Assembly: GCA_947629905.1 (NCBI GenBank)
Contig: CANRFM010000003.1
Location: 1-64,000 of the forward strand
Direction of reading: 5' to 3'
From: an uncultured Clostridia bacterium
Lineage (GTDB): Bacteria; Bacillota; Clostridia; Oscillospirales; Ruminococcaceae
DNA: 64,000 nt
In this document: piece after piece, positions 46,444 to 55,883 of the stretch
Position numbering within the stretch: the first letter of the stretch is position 1
How the letters are laid out: each line of letters starts with the position of its first letter
Made by a program: the position numbers and the translations under genes
The notes under the pieces: generated by a model
What the model saw: the letters and a program-made list of their open reading frames with translations, nothing else
Database searches by the model: none
Told to the model about the DNA's origin: nothing

Positions 46444-48924
46444 TTGGCTGAGAAAAAGAAAAGAGCCGCATCGGGTAAGACTGCCAAAGAAAGTTCTCCG
46501 AAACCCACCAAAGCACCTTCCAAAACTGAAACGCAGAATCAGCAGTATGCGGTCATTCTGTTCGCATTTGCCGTGCTGGTGCTGCTGCTGGCACTGGTCG
46601 AGGGCAGCAGCGGCTGGAAAGTGATGCATCAGGCATTATGGGGATCTTTTGGCGTTACGCTGCTGCTTGTGCCGGCAGCGCTCTGTTACATTGCGGTCAT
46701 GCTGGATAAAGATGCGACACCGCAGAAGCTGGCACGGCAGGGCGGTCTGGTCTTGCTGGCGACCGTTTTCACGAGCTGTTTTCTGGAGATCATGCTGGGC
46801 GGCGGCAGGATGCTCGGCGCAAAGCCGCAGGAGCTGCTCCCGATCCTGTATCAGGAGGGACAGGCATGGCGGGGCGGCGGGATGATCAGCATCATTGCCT
46901 ATCCGCTCCAGTCGCTGTTCGGCGACATCGGGTCGAAGATCCTGATCTGCCTGCTCCTGTTCGTCAGCATCATGCTGATGATGAAGAAAACGCTTTCGGA
47001 TCTGCTGCATCTGCTGACAGCACCGATCCGGCTTCTGAAAGACCTGATCTTTGAGGAGCAGGAAGAGGAGGAGCTGCTGGAGCAGGAGGAACAGCAGTTT
47101 GCGGTGGAGACGGAAAAGCAGGCTCTGAAAATGGCAAAGAAATCCAAATCTAAGCCAGAACGTACACAAGAGCCGCAGTTCCTGATCGACATTCCCATGC
47201 CGGAAGAACCGGCTGCTCCGGCTGTACAGGAGGAAGTACCTGCCCCCGAAGCACAGCCTGAACCGGAGCCTCTCCCTGTACCCCCGCCTCCGGCAGACCC
47301 AGAGCAGGATGCTGCACTGGAGGAACTGATCCGGAAAGCGACCGCCACGAAGAAAAAGACCAAAGAGGACGAAAAGCTCGAAGCGATGCTTCAGATCGCC
47401 GACGAAGTGGCACAGCAGGCGGAGAACCGTAACCCGGAACGCCCCTATCAGATGCCGAAACTTGATTTCCTGAACAAGGGCGAATCCCATGCCAAAGACC
47501 CCGGCGCAGGGGCAGAACTGCGGGAAAAGGCAGACCTGCTGCAGGAAGTACTCAAGAGCTTCAATGTGGAGGCAAGAATTACCAATATTGCAAGAGGTCC
47601 GTCTGTTACCCGCTACGAGGTACAGCCGGCTGCCGGTGTCAAGGTCAGCCGTGTGACGAGCCTTGCCAATGACATTGCCTTGAATTTCGCCACAGAGGGC
47701 GTGCGTATGGAAGCACCCATTCCCGGCAAGCCCGCCATCGGCATTGAAGTGCCGAACTCCAAGCGGGATACTGTTTCGCTCCGGGAACTGCTCGAATCCC
47801 GGCAGTTTGCGGAATCGAAAAGCAAGCTTACTTTCGGGGTGGGCAGGGATATTGCCGGCAATGTCATCATCGGTGATATTGCGAAAATGCCCCACATGAT
47901 CATTGCCGGGGCGACCGGTTCGGGTAAATCCGTCTGCACGAACTCGATCATTATGAGCATTCTCTACCATGCGACCCCCGACGAGGTCAAGCTCATTCTG
48001 ATCGACCCGAAGATCGTAGAATTCCGGGTGTATGACGGCATCCCGCATCTGCTGATCCCCGTTGTCACCGACCCGAAGAAAGCAGCCGGTGCGCTCAACT
48101 GGGCAGTGCAGGAAATGCTCAAGCGCTACGATGTGTTTGCGGAGAACGGTGTCCGTAATTTAGAGGAGTTCAATGCCCTGACCGCAAAGAACGAGGCGCT
48201 CACAAGAATGCCGCAGATCGTCATCTGTATCGACGAGCTTGCCGAGCTGATGATGACCGCCTCCAAGGAAGTCGAAGATGCGGTCTGCCGTCTGGCACAG
48301 CTTGCCAGAGCCGCAGGTATGCACCTCGTCATTGCCACACAGCGACCGACGACCAATATCATCACCGGTCTCATCAAGGCAAATATTCCGAGCCGTATTG
48401 CTCTTTCCGTCAAATCCCAGATCGACTCCCGTGTGATATTGGACATGGGCGGTGCGGAAACACTGCTCGGCAACGGCGATATGCTCTATCTGCCGAACGG
48501 GCAGCCAAAACCCGTCCGTGTGCAGGGGTGCTTTGTCTCCACGGCGGAGATCGAAAAAGTTGTGAACTTCATCAAATCCCAGTCCACGAGCGAATACGAT
48601 GAAAGCATCATGCAGGCAGTCGATAAACTTACCGTCAATACCGGCGAGGACAATAAGCAGGAGGAAACTGCGCAGGGTGAACAGCTTGAACTGGACGAGG
48701 ATGCCAGCCTGATCGAACAGGCGATCGAAGTGGTCGTGGCAGCCGGACAGGCTTCCACCAGCAATTTGCAGCGCCGCCTGCGGCTCGGCTACGGACGGGC
48801 AGCAAGGATCATGGATGAGCTGGAAAAAATGGGTGTCATCGGACCGTATGAGGGCGCAAAGCCCCGCCGGGTATTGCTGACCAAGGCACAGCTTGACGAG
48901 CGGAAACTGCGCAATATGAAGTAG
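46444..48924 (+). CDS. ftsK: DNA translocase FtsK/SpoIIIE
   Basis: Four N-terminal TM segments; HMIIAGATGSGKSVCTNSIIMSILYHATPDEVKLILIDPK; C-terminal gamma winged helix. TTG start. Confidence 0.96.
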   Translation: MAEKKKRAASGKTAKESSPKPTKAPSKTETQNQQYAVILFAFAVLVLLLALVEGSSGWKVMHQALWGSFGVTLLLVPAALCYIAVMLDKDATPQKLARQGGLVLLATVFTSCFLEIMLGGGRMLGAKPQELLPILYQEGQAWRGGGMISIIAYPLQSLFGDIGSKILICLLLFVSIMLMMKKTLSDLLHLLTAPIRLLKDLIFEEQEEEELLEQEEQQFAVETEKQALKMAKKSKSKPERTQEPQFLIDIPMPEEPAAPAVQEEVPAPEAQPEPEPLPVPPPPADPEQDAALEELIRKATATKKKTKEDEKLEAMLQIADEVAQQAENRNPERPYQMPKLDFLNKGESHAKDPGAGAELREKADLLQEVLKSFNVEARITNIARGPSVTRYEVQPAAGVKVSRVTSLANDIALNFATEGVRMEAPIPGKPAIGIEVPNSKRDTVSLRELLESRQFAESKSKLTFGVGRDIAGNVIIGDIAKMPHMIIAGATGSGKSVCTNSIIMSILYHATPDEVKLILIDPKIVEFRVYDGIPHLLIPVVTDPKKAAGALNWAVQEMLKRYDVFAENGVRNLEEFNALTAKNEALTRMPQIVICIDELAELMMTASKEVEDAVCRLAQLARAAGMHLVIATQRPTTNIITGLIKANIPSRIALSVKSQIDSRVILDMGGAETLLGNGDMLYLPNGQPKPVRVQGCFVSTAEIEKVVNFIKSQSTSEYDESIMQAVDKLTVNTGEDNKQEETAQGEQLELDEDASLIEQAIEVVVAAGQASTSNLQRRLRLGYGRAARIMDELEKMGVIGPYEGAKPRRVLLTKAQLDERKLRNMK

Positions 48925-48931
48925 GTGAGTT

Positions 48932-49870
48932 ATGCGTATCCAGAGAAGAGCGCCTGTCTTTGAAACGAACAAATCCAAGTCCCGCAGTATTTTGCTGTAT
49001 TGTGCAGTGATCTTTTTGCTGTCGCTGGTCGCTCTGTACAGGGGCAGACTGAGCTATGAGCAGGAACAGCGGACGGTAGACTTTGCCGATGCGGAATTTC
49101 AGGTTCATGTCATAGATGTCGGACAGGGTGACAGCATTCTGGTGACGGCTGACGGGCACAGTATGCTGATCGATGCAGCAGAATCCAGTGCAGCCGGTGC
49201 GATCACGGACTATCTGGCACAGCAGCAGATCACGTCACTGGACTATGCGGCGGCAACGCATCTCCATGCCGACCATATTGGCGGCTTTCCGGCAGTATGG
49301 GAAGCCGTAAAGCCGGCACATATCATAGAACCCGTCTGCCCGGACGGCTTGCTGCCGACCTCAAAGACCTATGAACGGTATCTCGATGCTGTAGAAGTTT
49401 CCGGGGCGGACTATACAGAAATGCAGGCAGGGGACAGCTTCACGCTGGGCAATGCCGTTGTGGAGGTGCTTGCACCCGTCACGGACGAGGCAAAGGATCT
49501 CAACAACACCTCTCTGGTGCTGCGGGTGCAGTATGACGATGTGGTCTGCCTTTTCACGGGGGATATGGAAAACGCAGAGGAAGAAACTTTGCTGGAACAG
49601 GGCAGCGACCTGAAAGCGGATTTCCTGAAAGTCGGACACCACGGCAGTGATACCTCCACCGGCGCAGAATTTCTTGCCGAGGTGAAGCCGGCATATGCGG
49701 CGATCTCCTGCGGTGTGGACAATTCCTACGGGCATCCTGCCAAGGAAACGCTGGAAAAGTTAGCAGAATATACCGATCATGTGAGCATCACCGCCGAGGA
49801 CGGCGATATTGTATTTTTATATGACAAGGACACCGGAAACGTCAGTATGACAGCTTCCGGCAAGGAGTAA
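48932..49870 (+). CDS. ComEC/Rec2-like MBL-fold metallohydrolase (stand-alone)
   Basis: QVHVIDVGQGDSILVTADGHSMLIDAAES; TLDYAAATHLHADHIGGFP-type HxHxDH; KVGHHGSDTSTGAEFL. Confidence 0.92.
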   Translation: MRIQRRAPVFETNKSKSRSILLYCAVIFLLSLVALYRGRLSYEQEQRTVDFADAEFQVHVIDVGQGDSILVTADGHSMLIDAAESSAAGAITDYLAQQQITSLDYAAATHLHADHIGGFPAVWEAVKPAHIIEPVCPDGLLPTSKTYERYLDAVEVSGADYTEMQAGDSFTLGNAVVEVLAPVTDEAKDLNNTSLVLRVQYDDVVCLFTGDMENAEEETLLEQGSDLKADFLKVGHHGSDTSTGAEFLAEVKPAYAAISCGVDNSYGHPAKETLEKLAEYTDHVSITAEDGDIVFLYDKDTGNVSMTASGKE

Positions 49871-49872
49871 GT

Positions 49873-50088
49873 ATGTATAGTGTAGACCGAATCGAAAGTG
49901 AATTTGCTGTTCTCGAAGCAGAGGGGGCAGCTGTCAACATACCGCTGAACGATCTGCCGGAAGGTATTCAGGAGGGCGATCTGCTCCGGCAGACCGCAGA
50001 CGGCTGGGTGATCTGCCGGGAAGAGACCGTTTCCCGCCGGAGCGCCCTTGCAGAACGCCGCCGGAAACTGCTCGGAGGTAAGCCTTGA
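49873..50088 (+). CDS. DUF3006-type small protein
   Basis: MYSVDRIESEFAVLEAEGAAVNIPLNDLPEGIQEGDLLRQTADGWVI; directly follows the MBL gene. Confidence 0.85.
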   Translation: MYSVDRIESEFAVLEAEGAAVNIPLNDLPEGIQEGDLLRQTADGWVICREETVSRRSALAERRRKLLGGKP

Positions 50089-51314
50089 AAACGATCATCG
50101 TCGGCGGCGGTGCGGCGGGCTGCTTTGCGGCTGTACAGGCAGCAAGAGCCGGGGAGCAGGTGACGATCCTCGAACGGAATGACCGCATCGGGAAAAAGCT
50201 GCGCATCACCGGAAAAGGGCGCTGCAACGTCACAAATAACTGCGACACGGAAACACTGCTGCGGAACATCCCACATGGCGGACGGTTTCTGTACAGTGCT
50301 TTTGCAGCGTGCAGCCCACAGGATGTGATGGCATTCTTCGAGGGGTTGGGCGTTGCCCTGAAAACAGAGCGTGGCAACCGGGTATTCCCGGTCAGCGATC
50401 AGGCTGCCGAGATCGTGGAAGCCCTGCATACCGAGCTGCGCCGTCTGCGGGTGGATCTTGTGCATGATCGGGTGACAGACCTGATCATAGAGGGAGACCG
50501 CTGCAAAGGCGTGCGCTGCGGCGGAAAGATCTTTGCAGCCGACCGTGTCATCGTTGCAGCGGGTGGAGCGACCTACCCGCTGACCGGTTCGGAGGGGGAC
50601 GGCTATACACTTGCGAAGCAGGCAGGGCACACGGTCACACCGCTGCGCCCGTCCCTTGTGCCGCTGGAAACGCTGGAGCGTGACTGTGCTGAAATGATGG
50701 GCATTTCCCTGCGGAACGTGACACTCACCCTGAAAAAGGACGGCAAGCTGGTCTTTTCGGAACTGGGCGAGCTGCTGTTTACGCATTTCGGGCTGTCAGG
50801 ACCATTGGTGCTGAGTGCTTCTGCCCATATGGAGGGGGACGGTGTGTATACGCTGCACATCGACCTGAAACCGGCACTGACCCTCGAGCAGCTTGACAAA
50901 CGGCTGCAAAGGGAGATACAGGCAGCCCCGAACAAGGCACTGCCGGGCTTGCTGCGCAGACTGCTGCCGTCCGGCATGGTATCGCCTGTGATCGGGCGGT
51001 GCGGGATACTGTCCTACACCAAGGGCAATGCTCTCACCAAGCCGCAGCGGCAGCGCATCTGCCGGGAACTGAAAGACCTTGCCTTTTCCGTCCGGGGCAC
51101 AAGACCCATGGCAGAGGGCATCATCACAAGGGGCGGCGTGCTTTGCAAAGAGATCGACCCGAAAACCATGGCATCCCGTCTGGTGCGGGGGCTGTACTTC
51201 GCCGGTGAGGTGCTGGACTGTGACGGCTATACGGGCGGCTTTAATTTGCAGATCGCATGGGCGACGGCATATCTTGCAGGAAATGCCTGCCGGCATCCGG
51301 GCAGAGCTACATAG
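50085..51314 (+). CDS. NAD(P)/FAD-dependent oxidoreductase (HI0933/YhiN family)
   Basis: TIIVGGGAAGCFAAVQAARAGEQVTILERNDRIGKKLRITGKGRCNVTN; C-terminal GGVLCKEIDPKTMASRLVRGLYFAGEVLDCDGYTGGFNLQIAWATA. Confidence 0.93.
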   Translation: MKTIIVGGGAAGCFAAVQAARAGEQVTILERNDRIGKKLRITGKGRCNVTNNCDTETLLRNIPHGGRFLYSAFAACSPQDVMAFFEGLGVALKTERGNRVFPVSDQAAEIVEALHTELRRLRVDLVHDRVTDLIIEGDRCKGVRCGGKIFAADRVIVAAGGATYPLTGSEGDGYTLAKQAGHTVTPLRPSLVPLETLERDCAEMMGISLRNVTLTLKKDGKLVFSELGELLFTHFGLSGPLVLSASAHMEGDGVYTLHIDLKPALTLEQLDKRLQREIQAAPNKALPGLLRRLLPSGMVSPVIGRCGILSYTKGNALTKPQRQRICRELKDLAFSVRGTRPMAEGIITRGGVLCKEIDPKTMASRLVRGLYFAGEVLDCDGYTGGFNLQIAWATAYLAGNACRHPGRAT

Positions 51315-51330
51315 ACAAAGGAGAAACAGT

Positions 51331-51996
51331 ATGAAAACCATTAACATTGCCATTGACGGACCGAGCGGGGCGGGCAAGAGCAGTATTTCAAGGGCTGTTG
51401 CTGCCGATCTGGGCTTCATCCACGTGGACACGGGTGCGATGTACCGTGCTGTGGGGCTGTATGCCATCCGGCATGACTGCCTGTCACCGGAAAAGCTTGC
51501 TCCGGTCGTGGAAGATATTGCCATTGACCTGAAATTCATCGGGGGCGCACAGCGTGTTCTGCTGGACGGAGAGGATGTTTCCGACCATATCCGCACCCCA
51601 GAAGTTTCCATGGCAGCATCCGTGGTGTCTGCCATTCCGGAAGTCCGTGCGCACCTGCTTGACCTGCAAAAGAAAATGGCTGCTGAAAATAATATCCTGA
51701 TGGACGGCAGGGACATCGGTTCGGTGATCTTGCCCCATGCCGACCTGAAAATTTTCCTGACCGCCTCTGCGGAGGAACGGGCAAGCCGGCGGTATCTTGA
51801 ATTGCGTGAAAAGCCCGACTGTCCGCCCTATGAGGAAATTCTCAAGGACATCCAACAGCGTGACTATAACGACACGCACCGGGAGATCGCTCCGCTGCGG
51901 CAGGCAGAGGATGCGGTACTGGTCGATACTTCCAATATGGGCTTCCATGAAGTGGTCGATCACATCAAGGCACTGATTCAGGAAAAACTGGACTGA
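51331..51996 (+). CDS. cmk: Cytidylate kinase
   Basis: INIAIDGPSGAGKSSISRAVAADLGFIHVDTGAMYRAVGLYA. Confidence 0.96.
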   Translation: MKTINIAIDGPSGAGKSSISRAVAADLGFIHVDTGAMYRAVGLYAIRHDCLSPEKLAPVVEDIAIDLKFIGGAQRVLLDGEDVSDHIRTPEVSMAASVVSAIPEVRAHLLDLQKKMAAENNILMDGRDIGSVILPHADLKIFLTASAEERASRRYLELREKPDCPPYEEILKDIQQRDYNDTHREIAPLRQAEDAVLVDTSNMGFHEVVDHIKALIQEKLD

Positions 51997-52004
51997 GGTG
52001 GGCG

Positions 52005-52640
52005 ATGTACTATATCGTTGTATTTCTGGTGCGCATTGCCATGCATATCTGGTACGATCTGCGCTTTGAGGGGCGTGAGAACATCCCGAAAGGCAGGGCT
52101 TGTGTCTACGCCTCGAATCACAGGACCTATGCCGACCCGGTACTGGTGACACTGGCAGGACACGGACGGTTCAGCTTCATGGCGAAGTCGGAACTGTTCG
52201 AGGGAAACAAATTATTTGCATGGCTGATCCGCTGGCTGGGGGCGTTTCCGGTCGAGCGTGGCAAGGGCGACACGGCAGCGATTGACAAGGCGATCGACAA
52301 TGTGCAGCATGGTGTCAATCTGCTGATCTTCCCGGAGGGCACACGCAGCAAGGACGGTTCGGTCGGCAGGGGCAAGACGGGTGTTGCCCTGATCGCTGCA
52401 AGGGCAGGGGCAGACGTGCTTCCGGTCGGTGTGAATTTCACGGGGAAGCTGCACTTCCGGAGCAAGATCATTGTTCGCATCGGTAAGCCCATTCCGGCAA
52501 GCGCCCTGACACTGACGGAGGGGCTTTCGGACAAGGAAATGCTCCGCTACCTCAAAAAGAATGTGATGCCCCCGATCATGGACGGCATCCGGTCGCTGGT
52601 GGATGCACCGCCGGAACTGCCTGTACAGACGGAGGAATAG
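52005..52640 (+). CDS. plsC: 1-acyl-sn-glycerol-3-phosphate acyltransferase
   Basis: YASNHRTYADP acyltransferase block; LIFPEGTRSKDGSVGRGKTGVALIAARAGADVLPVGV. Confidence 0.92.
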   Translation: MYYIVVFLVRIAMHIWYDLRFEGRENIPKGRACVYASNHRTYADPVLVTLAGHGRFSFMAKSELFEGNKLFAWLIRWLGAFPVERGKGDTAAIDKAIDNVQHGVNLLIFPEGTRSKDGSVGRGKTGVALIAARAGADVLPVGVNFTGKLHFRSKIIVRIGKPIPASALTLTEGLSDKEMLRYLKKNVMPPIMDGIRSLVDAPPELPVQTEE

Positions 52641-52648
52641 GAGGAACT

Positions 52649-54580
52649 ATGGCAAAACTGACAGTTTCAAAGTCTGCGGGCTTCTGCTTCGGTGTGAACC
52701 GGGCAGTGCAGATGGTCTACAAGGCGCTGGAGGAGGGCAAACCCGTGGCGACTTTAGGACCGATCATCCACAACACAGACGTGGTGAATGACATGATCTC
52801 ACGGGGCGCACGGATCATTGACGATGTGTCCGAACTGCGGGAAGGGGAGTATGTGGTCATCCGTTCCCATGGGGTAGGCAGGGCGGTCTACGAGGAAATT
52901 GCAAGGCGGGGAAACCCTGTCATTGATGCGACTTGTCCGTTTGTGGCAAGGATCCATAAAATTGCCGCTGAACAGACGGAACAGGGACGTTTTATCCTGA
53001 TTGCCGGGGATGAGAATCATCCGGAGGTGCAGGGGATAGTTGGACATTGTGACGAAAATTACTTTGTTTTCCGTGATGAATTTGTGCTAAAAGACTTTTT
53101 TGAAAAAAATTCAGAAAAAAAGCTTGCAATTATTTCGCAAACCACTTATAATAATATAATATGGGAGAAGTGTTTGAAGGTTCTTCCTAAGGATCATCCG
53201 AATATTGTTGTATATGATACGATCTGTACTGCAACTGAGCAGCGGCAGAGCGACACAGCGGCGTTGGCAGCGGCTTCCGATCTGATGATCGTGATCGGCG
53301 GACGGCATAGCTCCAATACCGTGAAGCTGTACGACATCTGCAAGAGCTATTGCAGGGCATACCATATTGAGAATGCGGACGAGCTTGACACTTTAGACCT
53401 GACCAATGCCGATAAAATAGGCATTACGGCTGGTGCTTCCACACCGGCTCATATAATTAAGGAGGTTGTTACGACTATGGAAGAAATTCTGAATAGGGAA
53501 GGCAATGAGGAGGATATCGATTTTGCGCAGGCAATCGATGAGACCTTCAAGAAATTACATACGGGAGCAAGGGTCAAGGGCACTGTCATGGCTGTCAACA
53601 ACAGTGAAGTTATCGTAGATCTGGGTGCAAAGCAGACAGGTACCGTTCCGGCATCTGAGCTGACCAATGACCCGTCCAAGAAGCCCGCTGAGCTGGTTTC
53701 TGTCGGCGATGAGATCGATCTGATCGTCATCAAGGTAAGCGATCAGGACGGTATGGCTACCCTCTCCAAGAAGCGTGTGGACGAGCAGGCAGGCGTGGAG
53801 AAAGTCACAGAAGCCAAGGAGAACGGCACAGTACTGGAAGGTACTGTCAGCGGTATCGTCAAGGGCGGCGTGAATGTTTACTATGAGGGCGTGCGTGTGT
53901 TCATTCCGGCATCGCAGACAGGTATGCCGAAGGATGCCGATCTCGATGTCATGAAGGGACAGGCAGTCCGCTTCATCATCATCGAAGCACCGGAGCGCAG
54001 AAAGAGCGCAGTCGGCTCTATCAAGGCTGTTGCACGCAGAGAAAAGGAAGCTGCCAAGGCGAAGTTCTGGGAAACTGCCGAGATCGGCAAGGAGTACGAG
54101 GGCGAAGTTAAGTCCCTGACGAGCTATGGCGCATTTGTAGATCTGGGCGGCATTGACGGGATGGTACACATCTCCGAGCTGTCGTGGAACCGCATCAAGC
54201 ATCCGAGTCAGGTCGTTTCTGTCGGCGATATGCTGAAGGTCTTCATCAAGGATCTGGACAAGGAGCATGACCGCATCTCTCTGGGCTACAAGAGAGCAGA
54301 GGACAACCCGTGGGAGAAATTCCTTGCCAACTATGAAGTGGGCGACATCGTGGATGCCAAGATCGTCTCCATTACAAGTTTCGGTGCGTTTGCACAGATC
54401 ATTGACGGCGTGGATGGTTTGATCCACATTTCTCAGCTCGCAGACCGCCGTGTGGAGAATGTACGTGATGTCGTTTCCGTTGGCGATGAGGTTCGTGTGA
54501 AGATCACCAACATTGACACGGACAGCAAGCGTATTTCCCTTTCTATGCGTGAAGTCATCGAGGACGAAGACGAGGACTAA
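52649..54580 (+). CDS. ispH: Bifunctional IspH (HMBPP reductase) / 30S ribosomal protein S1 fusion
   Basis: IspH Cys motifs GFCFGVNRAV, DATCPFV, DTICTATEQRQ; then four S1 repeats (TVMAVNNSEVIVDLGAKQTG, TVSGIVKGGVNVYYEG, EVKSLTSYGAFVDLGGIDGMVHISEL, KIVSITSFGAFAQIIDGVDGLIHISQL). Confidence 0.95.
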   Translation: MAKLTVSKSAGFCFGVNRAVQMVYKALEEGKPVATLGPIIHNTDVVNDMISRGARIIDDVSELREGEYVVIRSHGVGRAVYEEIARRGNPVIDATCPFVARIHKIAAEQTEQGRFILIAGDENHPEVQGIVGHCDENYFVFRDEFVLKDFFEKNSEKKLAIISQTTYNNIIWEKCLKVLPKDHPNIVVYDTICTATEQRQSDTAALAAASDLMIVIGGRHSSNTVKLYDICKSYCRAYHIENADELDTLDLTNADKIGITAGASTPAHIIKEVVTTMEEILNREGNEEDIDFAQAIDETFKKLHTGARVKGTVMAVNNSEVIVDLGAKQTGTVPASELTNDPSKKPAELVSVGDEIDLIVIKVSDQDGMATLSKKRVDEQAGVEKVTEAKENGTVLEGTVSGIVKGGVNVYYEGVRVFIPASQTGMPKDADLDVMKGQAVRFIIIEAPERRKSAVGSIKAVARREKEAAKAKFWETAEIGKEYEGEVKSLTSYGAFVDLGGIDGMVHISELSWNRIKHPSQVVSVGDMLKVFIKDLDKEHDRISLGYKRAEDNPWEKFLANYEVGDIVDAKIVSITSFGAFAQIIDGVDGLIHISQLADRRVENVRDVVSVGDEVRVKITNIDTDSKRISLSMREVIEDEDED

Positions 54581-54594
54581 GCTGTTACAGAATG

Positions 54595-54622
54595 TGCTCC
54601 CCTGAAAAGGGGAGCATTTTTT
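54595..54622 (+). terminator. Intrinsic terminator after ispH-S1
   Basis: TGCTCCCC-tgaaaa-GGGGAGCA-TTTTTT. Confidence 0.9.
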
Positions 54623-54683
54623 GTAGGAATAGTCGATAATGCGTTACATTTTTACAGCAGAATGCCGAAAAAAGAAAAGCGTC

Positions 54684-54713
54684 TTGTCACAGCCCTGCCG
54701 GCTGTGTTATAAT
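54684..54713 (+). promoter_or_regulatory. Promoter of the MoxR/VWA/SWIM operon (TTGTCA-18-TATAAT) with embedded inverted repeat
   Basis: TTGTCA 54684-54689; TATAAT 54708-54713; CACAGCC-ctgcc-GGCTGTG at 54688-54706. Confidence 0.65.
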
Positions 54714-54773
54714 GAAAGAAACAGAAGCTGTGTGTAAAGGAACACAGCAGAAATGATCTGAGGGAGGAATACT

Positions 54774-55883
54774 ATGGAACAGGAACTCATCAAGCCCCCT
54801 GTGGAACTGCGCTATGCAGAGGAACTGTCTGCTCTGAAAGCTGCGGATACCGGACGCAGACCGGAGAACTGGAAGCTTTCCCCAAAGGCAGTCCGCACCT
54901 TTATCCTTGGCGGTACGGTAACGCTGCCGGACGGACAGAAGCGGGATATTTCCCGGAAATTCTACGGCAATGATGCCCTTGTAGAGCGCTGTATCATCAC
55001 CCTTGCCGGCAACCGGGGGCTCATGCTTGTCGGTGAACCGGGCACGGCAAAGACCATGCTTTCAGAGCTGCTGTCTGCTGCCATCTGCGGCAGGAGTACC
55101 AATACCGTACAGGGCACTGCCGGTACAACGGAGGACATGATCAAGTATAGCTGGAACTATGCGCTCCTGCTCTCGAAAGGTCCCTGCCGGGAAGCCCTTG
55201 TGCCTGCGCCGCTGCTGATCGGCATGGAGGAGGGGATCTTTGCCCGCTTTGAGGAAATTACCCGTACCCCTGCGGAAATTCAGGATAGCCTGATCTCCGT
55301 CATGAGCGATCAGATCCTGAACATCCCGGAACTGGGGGATGCGGGGCTTGTTTTCGCACGTCCGGGGTTCAACATCATCGGCACAGCCAACACAAGGGAC
55401 AAGGGTGTCAACGAAATGTCCGGTGCGCTGAAGCGGCGTTTCAACTTTGAGACGGTATCTCCCGTGCGGGATGTGAAGCTCGAAAAGGAGATCATCCTCC
55501 GGGAAGCCAATGACCTTGCCAAGGCAGGGCACATTGACTGCCCGGCAGACCGGGACGTTGCCGAACTGCTTGCCGTGACCTACCACGAACTGCGGGAGGG
55601 CATGACTGCCGAGGGGACTAAGGTCGAAAAGCCCGCAGCCGTCATGAGTACGGCAGAGGCAGTCTCTGTCTATTTCCAGACGCTTTGCCATGCGTGGTAC
55701 TACGGGAATGGCACTATGGAACTGCCTGTGCTGACGGAAAATCTGCTCGGTGCTGTCTGCAAGGAAAGCCGAGACGACCTCGAACGCCTGAAAGCCTATT
55801 TCAACACAGCCATCAAGCAGAAAAGCACCCGGGAGGGCGGAATATGGGAAGCCTATTTCAAGACAGCGGCATATCTGAAATAA
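54774..55883 (+). CDS. MoxR-family AAA+ ATPase, YehL-like subfamily
   Basis: RPENWKLSPKAVRTFILGG; Walker A GEPGTAKT; FARFEEITRTPAEIQDSLISVMSDQ; IIGTANTRDKGVNEMSGALKRRF. Confidence 0.92.
   Translation: MEQELIKPPVELRYAEELSALKAADTGRRPENWKLSPKAVRTFILGGTVTLPDGQKRDISRKFYGNDALVERCIITLAGNRGLMLVGEPGTAKTMLSELLSAAICGRSTNTVQGTAGTTEDMIKYSWNYALLLSKGPCREALVPAPLLIGMEEGIFARFEEITRTPAEIQDSLISVMSDQILNIPELGDAGLVFARPGFNIIGTANTRDKGVNEMSGALKRRFNFETVSPVRDVKLEKEIILREANDLAKAGHIDCPADRDVAELLAVTYHELREGMTAEGTKVEKPAAVMSTAEAVSVYFQTLCHAWYYGNGTMELPVLTENLLGAVCKESRDDLERLKAYFNTAIKQKSTREGGIWEAYFKTAAYLK

Noticed and set aside
46636-48048. 470-aa minus-strand ORF opposite ftsK
   Set aside because: Shadow ORF; low-complexity Leu/Gln/Arg-rich translation, and ftsK is unambiguous.
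48932-50088. Stand-alone ComEC-like MBL plus DUF3006 as a novel system
   Set aside because: This pairing is common in Firmicutes; treated as ordinary.
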